Origin: an uncultured Bacteroidales bacterium
Lineage (GTDB): Bacteria > Bacteroidota > Bacteroidia > Bacteroidales > Bacteroidaceae
Length of the DNA stretch: 39,335 bases
NCBI GenBank assembly: GCA_902768605.1
Contig: CACXLY010000011.1
Coordinates: forward strand, 1-39,335
Reading direction: 5' to 3'
In this document: positions 1-7,212 of the stretch, in pieces
How the letters are laid out: each line of letters begins with the position of its first letter
Position numbering within the stretch: the stretch's first letter is position 1
Translations under genes and position numbers: made by a program
The notes under the pieces: generated by a model
What the model was told of the DNA's origin: nothing
Database searches by the model: none
What the model saw: only the letters and a program-made list of their open reading frames with translations

Positions 1-28
1 TTTCGCCGATTTTTGCCTCAAGCTGCTT

Positions 29-70
29 AATCTCTCGCAATGCCTTTATATACTGGCATCCCGAGAGATT
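29..70. terminator. Stem-loop, probable terminator of a gene left of the window
   Basis: Arms AATCTCTCG (29-37) and CGAGAGATT (62-70) pair perfectly, then after a 2-nt mismatch ATGCC (40-44) pairs with GGCAT (55-59), leaving a 10-nt loop. It lies before the first complete gene and is followed by TTATCC rather than a long T-run. A terminator for an upstream gene is the simplest reading; the direction is not certain. Confidence 0.55.
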
Positions 71-129
71 TTATCCTGCAATTTGACCCATAGACCAAAC
101 TTTTTCCTCTTTCCCCAGTCTAATTTATT

Positions 130-1479
130 ATGAAAGCAATTAAGATATATTTTAGTGTTGCCTTGCTGCTGATTGCAGTTGTTCGGGCCAGTGCCCAGCC
201 TCGCATCTCCATCTTCTTCGACCACGTTTCGGAGATAGCCCGGCAGGAAAAGATAACCGTCAAGGATGCTGCAGAGCGCGTCAGGCAGCTGGGCGTGGAC
301 GGCATTGATGTCAGGGTCTCGATGGGCGAGGCGCAGATGAAGATGCTCGACTCCCTTGGTTTTCAGCACGCTTCGGCCATTGCAGACATCGACTTCGTCA
401 AGGGCGAACAGCCGGAACAGAAGCGGCAGGCTCTCGACTTCATGCGGCGCTACGGCTATTCGCGCCTGCTTGTCATCCCCGGCTTGTTGCCTGAAAATGC
501 CTCTCCCGCAGTCATGGACAATGTCTGCAAACGACTCCAGGCTTTCGTCGAGGAGGCTGCAAAAGAGGGCATCGACGTGATGGTCGAGGACTACGACAAC
601 CCACGTTCGCCCTGCTACAATACGCAGACACTCGACCGCCTCTTTGCCGCTTCGCCTGGACTGAACCACGTCTTCGATACGGGAAACTACCTCTTTTGCG
701 GCGAGGACGTGATGAATGCCCTGCGCCACTTCCGCCAGCGCATCCATCATGTTCACCTGAAGGACAGGCGCGCGCTGAGCGACCGCGCCTCCCTGCCCAT
801 AGGAGCGGGCATCGTCCCCCTGAAGGCCGTGGTGGGCGAACTGCTGGGCAGCAGCTACGACGGCTGGTTCTGCATCGAACATTTCGGGACGCCCGACATG
901 CTGGAATACACCAGGCAATCCGTCGCAAACATCAAGGCCGCATGGAGCCCCTCTTTCGACGAAGTTCTTTCCTCGAGACGCAGCATCCGCAGCTACGACG
1001 CCTCGAAAAAGATAAGCGAGGCAGAGGTGCGAGAGCTGATGAAAGCCGTGCAGGAAGCACCCTCGTGGGCCAACCAGCAGCCAACGAAATACTACGTGGC
1101 CATCACCCCGGAGAAGCTCGCTGCCGTTCGCGAGATGGTGGGGGCGAACAAGGACAGAATCATGGGCGCGCCCGTGCTGATAGTCTCCACCTACGTTCGC
1201 GGCAAGTCCGGCTTCTTCAGAGGCCAGCAAACCAATGAGGTCGGCGACGGATGGGGCGCTCACGACAACGGCTTGAGCGACGCCTATCTCGTCCTGAAGG
1301 CAAGGGCAATGGGCTTCGACACACTCATCATGGGGATGCGCGAAGCCGACAAGCTGCGCGAACTCTTCTCCATCCCCGAAGACGAGACCGTCATGGCAGT
1401 CATCGCCCTCGGCTACAGGGCAGCTGAGCCCCGACAGCCGATGCACAAGGACCTGGACGAGATGGTGGAGTTCTTCTGA
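130..1479 (+). CDS. Secreted TIM-barrel sugar isomerase/epimerase-like protein fused to a nitroreductase
   Basis: A 449-residue protein with a signal peptide (about 1-22, ending ASAQ). Residues 24-275 look like an AP endonuclease/xylose-isomerase-type TIM barrel: VEDYDN (Glu near 153), FDTGN, HVHLKD and IEHFG are the usual metal-ligand positions of that fold. From about residue 283 the protein changes to a nitroreductase-type flavoprotein domain beginning with RRSIRSYD and running through the FMN-binding pattern to the C terminus. The start is the first ATG after the leader and gives a good signal peptide. The HAD gene follows 81 bp downstream on the same strand, so the two may be co-transcribed. 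The substrate cannot be told: the TIM half may act on a sugar or cyclic polyol, and the second half may be a reductase using FMN. Both halves look complete. Confidence 0.8.
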   Translation: MKAIKIYFSVALLLIAVVRASAQPRISIFFDHVSEIARQEKITVKDAAERVRQLGVDGIDVRVSMGEAQMKMLDSLGFQHASAIADIDFVKGEQPEQKRQALDFMRRYGYSRLLVIPGLLPENASPAVMDNVCKRLQAFVEEAAKEGIDVMVEDYDNPRSPCYNTQTLDRLFAASPGLNHVFDTGNYLFCGEDVMNALRHFRQRIHHVHLKDRRALSDRASLPIGAGIVPLKAVVGELLGSSYDGWFCIEHFGTPDMLEYTRQSVANIKAAWSPSFDEVLSSRRSIRSYDASKKISEAEVRELMKAVQEAPSWANQQPTKYYVAITPEKLAAVREMVGANKDRIMGAPVLIVSTYVRGKSGFFRGQQTNEVGDGWGAHDNGLSDAYLVLKARAMGFDTLIMGMREADKLRELFSIPEDETVMAVIALGYRAAEPRQPMHKDLDEMVEFF

Positions 1480-1560
1480 CCCCGAGCCAAGCAGCCGGTT
1501 AGCAAGACAAACTGCCCCTTCAATTTCGACGACAACGAAAACATCTACTCTTCTGTCAAA

Positions 1561-2304
1561 ATGAAACAATACCGCGACTTGTTCATCGACTTCGACGATA
1601 CGCTCTACGACACCTACGGCAATGCCGTCGTCGCCTTGCGCGAGACCTTCGAGGCATTCCGCCTGCAACGTTATTTCCCTGAACCTCAAGTGTTCTACAA
1701 TGCCTACTGGCGCGCCAACTTCGACCTTTGGAGCAGCTATGCCAAGGGAGAAATCGGCAGGCCATACCTTATCGTGGAGCGTTTCCGTCGCCCTCTTTCC
1801 GAAGGGCAGGGACTGAATGTGACCGAGTCTCTCTGCTTGGAGATGAGCGACACGTTTCTCGGTTTCTGCTCGAACAAGCCAGGCGTGGTGGAGGACGCTC
1901 ACGAGTTGATGGACTACCTTCGAGAAAGGGGCTATCGGATGCACATGTGCAGCAACGGCTTCCACGAGGTGCAGTATAAGAAGTTGGAAGCCTGCGGATT
2001 GCGCGACTACTTTGATACGATTATTTTAAGTGAAGATGCAGGAGCCAACAAACCCTCAGGAGCGTTCTTCGACTATGCTCTCAAGACAGCGGGCGCCCAT
2101 CCCGACACCACCTTGATGATAGGCGACAACATGCAGACAGACATCATCGGAGCCCACAACGCCGGCATCGACACCATCCTTTTCAATCGATGGAACAACG
2201 AGCTGTCTTCCATCCCGACATATACAGTAGATGCGCTACTTGAAATAAAAACTATTCTGAAGGGAGCGAAAACGCTTGCTGAGGGAAGTGAAAACGCTTG
2301 CTGA
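1561..2304 (+). CDS. HAD-superfamily phosphatase, YjjG-like (nucleotidase)
   Basis: A 247-residue cytoplasmic HAD hydrolase. Motif I is DFDDTLYDT (nucleophile Asp near residue 10), motif II is CSNGF, motif III lysine is in ANKPSG, and motif IV is GDNMQTDI, so all catalytic positions are present. The helical cap between motifs I and II and the overall length fit the YjjG/house-cleaning nucleotidase group, which dephosphorylates (non-canonical) nucleoside monophosphates; this is a family inference. The last dozen codons run into the 22-bp repeat array, and the stop codon is supplied by the second repeat unit (TGA inside the CTTGCTGA module), so the natural C terminus may have been replaced by repeat-encoded residues. 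It converges with the AraC gene across that array. Confidence 0.85.
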   Translation: MKQYRDLFIDFDDTLYDTYGNAVVALRETFEAFRLQRYFPEPQVFYNAYWRANFDLWSSYAKGEIGRPYLIVERFRRPLSEGQGLNVTESLCLEMSDTFLGFCSNKPGVVEDAHELMDYLRERGYRMHMCSNGFHEVQYKKLEACGLRDYFDTIILSEDAGANKPSGAFFDYALKTAGAHPDTTLMIGDNMQTDIIGAHNAGIDTILFNRWNNELSSIPTYTVDALLEIKTILKGAKTLAEGSENAC

Positions 2305-2408
2305 AGGAAACGGCAACGCTTGCTGAAGGAAACGAAAACGCTTGCTGAGGGAAACGCCGACGCTTGCTGAGGGAAACGAAAACGCTTGCTGAGGGAAGTG
2401 AAAACGCT
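2268..2408. repeat. Array A: six tandem 22-bp repeats plus a partial seventh
   Basis: Units start at 2268, 2290, 2312, 2334, 2356 and 2378, and a partial unit starts at 2400. The constant part is ACGCTTGCTGA(A/G)GGAA; the variable part just before it reads GAAA, GGCA or GCCG. A period of 22 bp shifts reading frame at every unit, so it was not built as a coding repeat. It sits exactly between convergent genes and contains the stop codon of the HAD gene, while the AraC stop abuts its last unit. Confidence 0.95.
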
Positions 2409-3300
2409 ATTTCCCAATAAACTCGCTGGGTGTGATGCCCGTTATCCGCTTGAAGAGGCGAGTGAAATGGTGGGGGAAGTCGAAGCCGAGCAGGCGCGAT
2501 GTTTCGCTGATGTTGTGTCCCTGCATCAAAAGACTCTTGGCCTGGTTGATGACGTAGCTGTGGATGTAGCCGATAGCCGTGCCTCCCGTCGCACCCCGAA
2601 TGAGGTCGCCGAAGTAACGCGGCGAGTAAGCCAGCTCCGAGGCGCAGTAAGCAACGGTCGGCAGGCCTCGCAACAGCTGCCGGTTCTCGCGGAAATACGT
2701 CTGCAGCAAGCTTCTGAAGCGCTTCAACAAGTCGGCCTCGCCCTTGTCCTCCTCCGAGAGTTGCCGCAGGTAAATGCGGTTGCAATATTCCATAATCAAA
2801 CGCAAATAGGCCAGCAAGATGGTCCTGAGCGAAGGCGAGTCCTCATGCTCCCATAGCTCTTCCCGCATCTGAGAGACCAGCTGCGTGATGCAAAGCCATT
2901 CGTCGGGCTCCATCCGCAGCGAGTCGGTGAAGAAATACGAGAAGAACTGGTAGCGGTCGATGCGGCGTTCAAGCTCCGTGCCGTGCAGCAGCCCGGGCGA
3001 CCACAGCAACGCCCAGCCGCTCAGCGAGATGCGCTCGCCGTTGTCCTCCAGTCCGCCTATCTGTCCCGGCTCTACGGCAATAATCGAGGCATCGCTGGCC
3101 TGCAGCGTCTTCATACCGTAGGAGAGGCTCTTCGGAAACTGACGCTGGATGAAAAGCCCATACACGCCATAGTTGTTCAAGCTGTGGCGGAAAGGCTGCA
3201 GCTCGTCGTAGTGGATGATGCTCACCAGCGGATGCAGCACCGGCGCTTCGACGAACCGCGCATAGTCATTCGGGCTGTCAACTCTCAGAATTCTCTTCAT
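2407..3300 (-). CDS. AraC-family transcriptional regulator
   Basis: A 297-residue regulator. The C-terminal third has the two helix-turn-helix motifs of the AraC/XylS family (from about SPRYFGDLIRG to HFTRLFKRITGITPSEF); the N-terminal 180 residues would be the cupin-like sensing domain, with no recognisable ligand. A longer reading frame starts at 3333, but that codon overlaps a -7 promoter box (3330-3338), so translation most likely begins at the ATG at 3300 (MKRILRVDSPND). The protein ends GITPSEFIGK, the normal position for this family, so the gene is intact although its stop codon touches the repeat array. It converges on the HAD phosphatase; its target is unknown and may be the neighbouring upstream genes. 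Confidence 0.88.
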   Translation of the reverse strand: MKRILRVDSPNDYARFVEAPVLHPLVSIIHYDELQPFRHSLNNYGVYGLFIQRQFPKSLSYGMKTLQASDASIIAVEPGQIGGLEDNGERISLSGWALLWSPGLLHGTELERRIDRYQFFSYFFTDSLRMEPDEWLCITQLVSQMREELWEHEDSPSLRTILLAYLRLIMEYCNRIYLRQLSEEDKGEADLLKRFRSLLQTYFRENRQLLRGLPTVAYCASELAYSPRYFGDLIRGATGGTAIGYIHSYVINQAKSLLMQGHNISETSRLLGFDFPHHFTRLFKRITGITPSEFIGK

Positions 3301-3329
3301 ACGGCTTGCAATAACGTGGAATTCATACC

Positions 3330-3338
3330 GCAAAGGTA
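3330..3338 (-). promoter_or_regulatory. Bacteroidota -7 promoter box for the AraC gene
   Basis: On the minus strand the sequence reads TACCTTTGC, matching TAnnTTTG. It lies about 30 bp upstream of the ATG at 3300 and rules out the more distal in-frame start at 3333. Confidence 0.65.
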
Positions 3339-3409
3339 CGCAAAAAGTTGCAAATTAACTCAATAGGACATTATGTTTTTCCTAAAAGTTGCTTGATATG
3401 AAAACTTTT

Positions 3410-3420
3410 TATATCTTTGC
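3410..3420 (+). promoter_or_regulatory. Bacteroidota -7 promoter box for the toxin-remnant/antitoxin pair
   Basis: TATATCTTTGC matches the TAnnTTTG consensus, with a TTG about 20 bp upstream as a plausible -33. The remnant toxin ATG lies only 5 bp downstream of the box, which implies an almost leaderless transcript or initiation at the next ATG. Confidence 0.7.
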
Positions 3421-3424
3421 ACCC

Positions 3425-3568
3425 ATGAGATGCGAAAGAACCATATCTGCATACAAGAATTACTTCAAAGACTTCATTGGCACTCTTAGCGATACACAGA
3501 AGACACCAGAGAAAGAAATCAATAAAGCTATACAACTAAAAAAAGAATACTGTGCAGGAAAACAATGA
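3425..3568 (+). pseudogene. Internally deleted RelE/HigB-type toxin remnant
   Basis: A 47-codon frame. Its first 21 residues (RTISAYKNYFKDFIGTLSD) look like the N terminus of Bacteroidota RelE/HigB-type toxins, and its last 22 (KTPEKEINKAIQLKKEYC) look like the C-terminal helix of the same family, where QKKTQKTPxKEI..A is usual. Family members are about 100-115 residues, so roughly 55-60 central residues, including the RNase strands, are missing while the frame is kept. The join at TQKTP suggests a clean in-frame deletion. The frame overlaps the start region of the antitoxin gene, as in intact operons. The product is probably inactive; a short annotated peptide would be the alternative. Confidence 0.7.
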
Positions 3569-3572
3569 CATA

Positions 3573-3860
3573 ATGAGCGTTGATGCTATGATGGACGAAC
3601 GCTATGGTAAAGTTGGCACGCCCGAACGCGAAGCATTCCGCAAGGAAGCCTACGCCTATTGTGTGGGACAGATTATCAGCGATGCGCGTAAACGCGAGAA
3701 GGTCACTCAACAGGAGTTAGCTCAGCGCGTTGGAACCAACAAGTCATACATCTGTCGCATAGAGAACGGTAGCGTCGAGCCTGGTGCAGGCATGTTTCTC
3801 AGAATTCTCAGCGCTCTTGGCCTTCGCTTCGAAGTGTCGCAGCCTTTGGCGTTCGGATGA
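3573..3860 (+). CDS. XRE/HigA-type antitoxin
   Basis: A 95-residue protein from the ATG at 3573; an in-frame GTG at 3552 would add seven residues and overlap the toxin remnant. Residues 40-75 form an XRE helix-turn-helix (KVTQQELAQRVGTNKSYICRIENG), preceded by the FGKxGTPER-like segment (YGKVGTPEREAF) common in antitoxins paired with RelE/HigB toxins. In such systems the antitoxin binds both the toxin and its own promoter, here the box at 3410-3420. With its toxin gene reduced to a remnant, it may now serve only as a repressor or as protection against a related toxin elsewhere. Confidence 0.85.
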   Translation: MSVDAMMDERYGKVGTPEREAFRKEAYAYCVGQIISDARKREKVTQQELAQRVGTNKSYICRIENGSVEPGAGMFLRILSALGLRFEVSQPLAFG

Positions 3861-3920
3861 TGTGAGAACTAAGTACCTCACTAAAGACACGACTTCGAAT
3901 TAGCACTTCTATTGTTTTGA

Positions 3921-4391
3921 ATGCAAAGGAATCAAATCTTCAAACGAATAATGCCAGCCTACCTCCATCTTCATTCCTGCCATAGACTCTTCCGCCTATG
4001 GCTGATGATGTTGCTGCTATGTGGCCTGCCTGCAACTAATTATAGTGTACTGGCTCAGGCTGATGTCACCAGCAAAGCAGCACAGGAGGAAAGCTTCAGC
4101 CAGAGTGATGGTCTGCACCGTTACATGATGTTGGAGCAGCAGAAGATGCCGGCCGGCTTCGTTATTACTGCCAAGAACGGAGAGCGAATAGGCAGTTCGC
4201 GCCCCGTCCGACCCATTCCAACCCATGGCGGCAAGCCCGGCAGGATGTTGGCGCGACTTACATCATCGGGGTCCGTTTACCTTTCTAATCTCCATGCCCT
4301 GCTCCTTTGCCTTTCCGCTGGCAACAAGCGAGCGTGGGCAGCGTCTCCTCGCCTCTATTACGTCATCGCGTTGAGACGCATCCTTTGTTGA
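3921..4391 (+). CDS. Hypothetical secreted protein, possibly degenerate
   Basis: A 156-codon frame. Residues about 11-46 make a good signal peptide (hydrophobic LWLMMLLLCGLPA, then VLAQA). The next part, to about residue 110, is plausible protein, but the rest (SVYLSNLHALLLCLSAGNKR and on) looks like unselected translation. I do not recognise a family. It may be a short secreted protein whose reading frame has been lost after about 4250, or a remnant of a longer gene. A start at the ATG at 3951 is equally possible. Confidence 0.35.
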   Translation: MQRNQIFKRIMPAYLHLHSCHRLFRLWLMMLLLCGLPATNYSVLAQADVTSKAAQEESFSQSDGLHRYMMLEQQKMPAGFVITAKNGERIGSSRPVRPIPTHGGKPGRMLARLTSSGSVYLSNLHALLLCLSAGNKRAWAASPRLYYVIALRRILC

Positions 4392-4489
4392 CGATACAGA
4401 ATCTTTTCACTTCACGAAGCAAAGAGAAACGGCTGCACATAACGTTGCAACCGCGATTTATCGTATCATCAACAAAACAAGAATCAGAA

Positions 4490-4888
4490 ATGTCAAACAT
4501 CAAGAATTTTGAGATGGCAGAAGCTATCTCCTCAAAAAGCTATATCAGTATCAACAAATCATTCTTCGGACTCTGCCAGGAGGTCATCTATGTACCAACC
4601 GGCAGCCGCGTGAAAGCAGTTAGGCAAGAATATTCTGCCGATGAGGGCGGACGACTGGAACAGTTGCTTTCCATTCCCGCAGACAAGCTGGAAGCAGAAC
4701 TTGACTCGAAAGGCAAGCCTGCTGTCACTGACATGGGCAACTACCAATTGCAAGCCTGCGTGAGCGACGACCGTCAATTCTGTGCCGTACAACTTTTCCG
4801 TTTCTACGATTTTGTGTATCATCCGCTGGACGAACCTCGTTTCTTCGAAGGAAAGGAAGCAGAGACAATCTCCAAATTAATCTGCTAA
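4490..4888 (+). CDS. Conserved-looking hypothetical protein, 132 aa
   Basis: The frame is open from 4307, but the residues before the ATG at 4490 (MSNIKNFEMAEAISSK) look non-coding, so the shorter start is chosen. The product is a small soluble protein, with no signal peptide or membrane segment, mixed alpha/beta composition and a phenylalanine/tyrosine-rich C-terminal part (QLFRFYDFVYHPLDEPRFF). No family is recognised. The antiporter gene begins 85 bp downstream in the same direction and may share its transcript. Confidence 0.6.
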   Translation: MSNIKNFEMAEAISSKSYISINKSFFGLCQEVIYVPTGSRVKAVRQEYSADEGGRLEQLLSIPADKLEAELDSKGKPAVTDMGNYQLQACVSDDRQFCAVQLFRFYDFVYHPLDEPRFFEGKEAETISKLIC

Positions 4889-4973
4889 TAAATGCGTCCG
4901 AAGCAAGTGTTGTCCGCTTCTATTGTGGAGCGGGCAACCTTGCATTTCCTGTTTCTCAAGAAATACATCAACT

Positions 4974-5936
4974 ATGTTTATCTTTATATTATACACAATC
5001 ATCGGATCAACCTTTGTTCTCATAGGAGCCGACAAACTGACCGACGGAGCAGTAGGCTTGGCAGAACGGTTCGGAGTATCTGAGATGGTCATCGGACTGA
5101 CGATAGTAGCTTTCGGGACATCGCTCCCTGAGTTCATCGTAAGCTTCCTTGCAAGCATCTCAAACGACAATTCTGCTACTACACTCAGCGTAAGCAACAT
5201 CGTGGGCAGTAACTTGTTCAACGTGATGGTTATTGCCGGAGCATCAGCCGCCCTTTCCCCCATCATCATATCCAAAGACACCGTGCAGAAAGACATCCCA
5301 CTGTGCATACTGGCAAGTATCATCCTATCGTCCCTAGCTCTTGACACCTTGCTTACCGGAAACGAGACCAACATACTGACCCGAAGCGACGGAATTGTCC
5401 TGCTCGGCTTCTTCTGTATATTCATGGCTTACTCGTTCTGTTTGGCAAAGCGGAAGGAGGACAAAAGCATGACAAATCAAATGTCTGCGATACGCATCGC
5501 ATTGTTCATCGTTCTGGGTCTTGGCGCATTGATAGGCGGCGGAGAACTCTTTGTCAAAGGCGCATGCGGAATAGCAAAGTCGGCAGGAGTGAGCGAAGCC
5601 GTCATTGGACTGACACTCGTTGCTGGCGGAACCAGTCTTCCTGAACTTGCCACAAGCATTGTAGCAGCCCGCAAAGGACAGAGTGCATTGGCCATCGGGA
5701 ACGTCGTTGGCAGCAACATCTTCAATATCTTCTTCATTCTGGGCGTGTGTGCAACCGTTAAGCCACTTGCAGTCACAGGACTCACAACATTAGATTTCGC
5801 CTTTCTCACAGCCAGCGCCTTGCTCTTTTGGTTGTTCTCGCGCAGCTGCTACAAATTGTCACGTGGAGAAGGAATCATCATGATACTGGCATACATATTA
5901 TATATAGTTTGGCTTGTCACAGACAAGAACATTTAA
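4974..5936 (+). CDS. Calcium/sodium antiporter (YrbG-type)
   Basis: A 320-residue inner-membrane cation exchanger of the CaCA superfamily. The two homologous halves each carry the alpha-repeat signatures: GTSLPEF with GSNLFNV in the N half, and GGTSLPEL with GSNIFNI in the C half. The conserved acidic residues that coordinate the cations are therefore present. About ten hydrophobic segments are visible. The frame is open from 4923, but the preceding 17 residues are hydrophilic and cysteine-rich, whereas the ATG at 4974 gives the usual MFIFILYTIIGS transmembrane start. It probably expels Ca2+ in exchange for Na+ or H+. No partner gene is evident. Confidence 0.92.
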   Translation: MFIFILYTIIGSTFVLIGADKLTDGAVGLAERFGVSEMVIGLTIVAFGTSLPEFIVSFLASISNDNSATTLSVSNIVGSNLFNVMVIAGASAALSPIIISKDTVQKDIPLCILASIILSSLALDTLLTGNETNILTRSDGIVLLGFFCIFMAYSFCLAKRKEDKSMTNQMSAIRIALFIVLGLGALIGGGELFVKGACGIAKSAGVSEAVIGLTLVAGGTSLPELATSIVAARKGQSALAIGNVVGSNIFNIFFILGVCATVKPLAVTGLTTLDFAFLTASALLFWLFSRSCYKLSRGEGIIMILAYILYIVWLVTDKNI

Positions 5937-6047
5937 TGACACAGCTTTTTGATAATAATGGTATAGTTTACGAACAAAATCAATACTTTCTGCGGAATTG
6001 GTAAACATTCAGCCAATATGTGTAATGTATATATTTAATAATGTCCG

Positions 6048-6056
6048 TACCTTTGC
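6048..6056 (+). promoter_or_regulatory. -7 promoter box for the flavodoxin operon
   Basis: TACCTTTGC matches TAnnTTTG and lies 25 bp before the ATG at 6082. It probably starts the transcript of the three overlapping genes that follow. Confidence 0.65.
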
Positions 6057-6081
6057 AGCGTCATTCTAATACTCACGAAAC

Positions 6082-7212
6082 ATGAAACAGATTCTATTGT
6101 CTTTGGCAGCGATGCTGCTCGGCTGCTGCTCTTCGGGCTGCGAAGCGATGGCGGAGGTGGCATCTCCCCAAGAGAAAACAGAGGCGGAACGGGCTGCGAC
6201 GCTCGTGGTCTATTACAGCTACACAGGCAACTGCCGCGAGATAGCGACGACGCTGAGAAGTCAGATTACGGCCGACGTGCTGGAGATTCAGCCTGCCGAG
6301 AAGGGACTGAGCTACGAGGCCAACGGCTACGCGCTCGGCACAGAGCTGCTGAATGCCATCAATGCCAACCCCGATGATGCGGACAGCTATCCCGCCATCG
6401 ACCCCGTAGAAACCAGTCTCGACAACTATCAGAACATCATCATCATCACGCCGTTATGGTGGAGCCAAATGGCTGCCATCATGCAGACGTACCTGTTCCA
6501 AAGCGCAGCGCAAATGGCTGGGAAGCACGTCGCGCTGATTGTATCGAGCCATTCGAGCGGCATCAGCGGCGTGGTCAGAGATGCAAAGCGACTGCTGCCC
6601 GACGTGACTTGGATGGGCGACGCGCTGTGGATAAACGCCAGCAACCACTCGAAGCGGGCCTCGCTCATCGAGAACTGGCTGGGGACGTTGAACTTTGCTA
6701 AAGCACAAACAACCATGAACAAAATGTATATCACCATCGGCGGACAGACACAGAGCGTGACGCTCGAAGACAATGCCGCCACAAAAGCATTGGTCGAGAA
6801 GTTGCAACAGGCTCCCGTTACCGTGACGCTCAACAGCAGCGGCGACTTCGAGATTTGGGGCTCGCTGGGCTTCTCGCTTTCCACGAGTAACGAACAAATC
6901 AATGCCGAGCCGGGCGACGTTGTCCTCTACAACGGCAGCAACATCTGCATCTTCTACGGCACGAATTCGTGGAGCTACACCCGTCTGGGCAAGATTGACG
7001 GGCTGACGGAAAGCGAGCTGCGCACGTTCCTGAGAGCCGGCGAGACGGGCATCAGCGTCACGCTGTCGCTCTCATCATCGGATGCTACAAGCCTGCAGTC
7101 CATCTCGAACTCTCCCTCAAAGGACCAAAACATCTACTCGCTGGACGGTCAGCAGGTCAGCAATCCGACGAAAGGCATATATATAAGGAATGGGAAAAAG
7201 GTAATCTTATGA
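6082..7212 (+). CDS. Exported flavodoxin fused to a cyclophilin-like domain, with C-terminal sorting-like tail
   Basis: 376 residues. The N terminus is a signal sequence with several cysteines (LLGCCSSGC), possibly a lipoprotein. Residues 40-205 are a flavodoxin fold: VVYYSYTGNCREIA is the FMN phosphate loop, followed by PLWWSQM and ALIVSSHSSGISG. Residues about 213-325 (MYITIGGQTQSVTL ... GDVVLYNGSNICIFYG ... YTRLGKID) match the small cyclophilin-like beta-barrel found next to flavodoxins in Bacteroidota. The last 26 residues (IYSLDGQQVSNPTKGIYI...) have the pattern of C-terminal secretion/anchoring tails. It is the first gene of an operon; its stop overlaps the next start by 4 bp (ATGA). 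A redox role outside the cytoplasm, with FMN as cofactor, is likely. Confidence 0.8.
   Translation: MKQILLSLAAMLLGCCSSGCEAMAEVASPQEKTEAERAATLVVYYSYTGNCREIATTLRSQITADVLEIQPAEKGLSYEANGYALGTELLNAINANPDDADSYPAIDPVETSLDNYQNIIIITPLWWSQMAAIMQTYLFQSAAQMAGKHVALIVSSHSSGISGVVRDAKRLLPDVTWMGDALWINASNHSKRASLIENWLGTLNFAKAQTTMNKMYITIGGQTQSVTLEDNAATKALVEKLQQAPVTVTLNSSGDFEIWGSLGFSLSTSNEQINAEPGDVVLYNGSNICIFYGTNSWSYTRLGKIDGLTESELRTFLRAGETGISVTLSLSSSDATSLQSISNSPSKDQNIYSLDGQQVSNPTKGIYIRNGKKVIL

Noticed and set aside
1..133. Open plus-strand frame from base 2 to about 133 as the tail of a gene
   Set aside because: It runs through the stem-loop at 29-70 and overlaps the next start codon, and the translation shows no protein-like pattern.
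46..1965. A 639-codon minus-strand open frame opposite the first two genes
   Set aside because: It is fully antisense to two genes with clear motifs and has no family features; GC-rich third positions on the coding strand leave the antisense frame free of stops.
2268..2408. Array A as a CRISPR array
   Set aside because: Units are only 22 bp with no unique spacers between identical repeats and no cas genes nearby.
2073..2785. Minus-strand frames coding repetitive Phe/Pro/Ser peptides across array A
   Set aside because: The repeat period is 22 bp, so frames shift every unit; these are translations of repeats and of the antisense of real genes.
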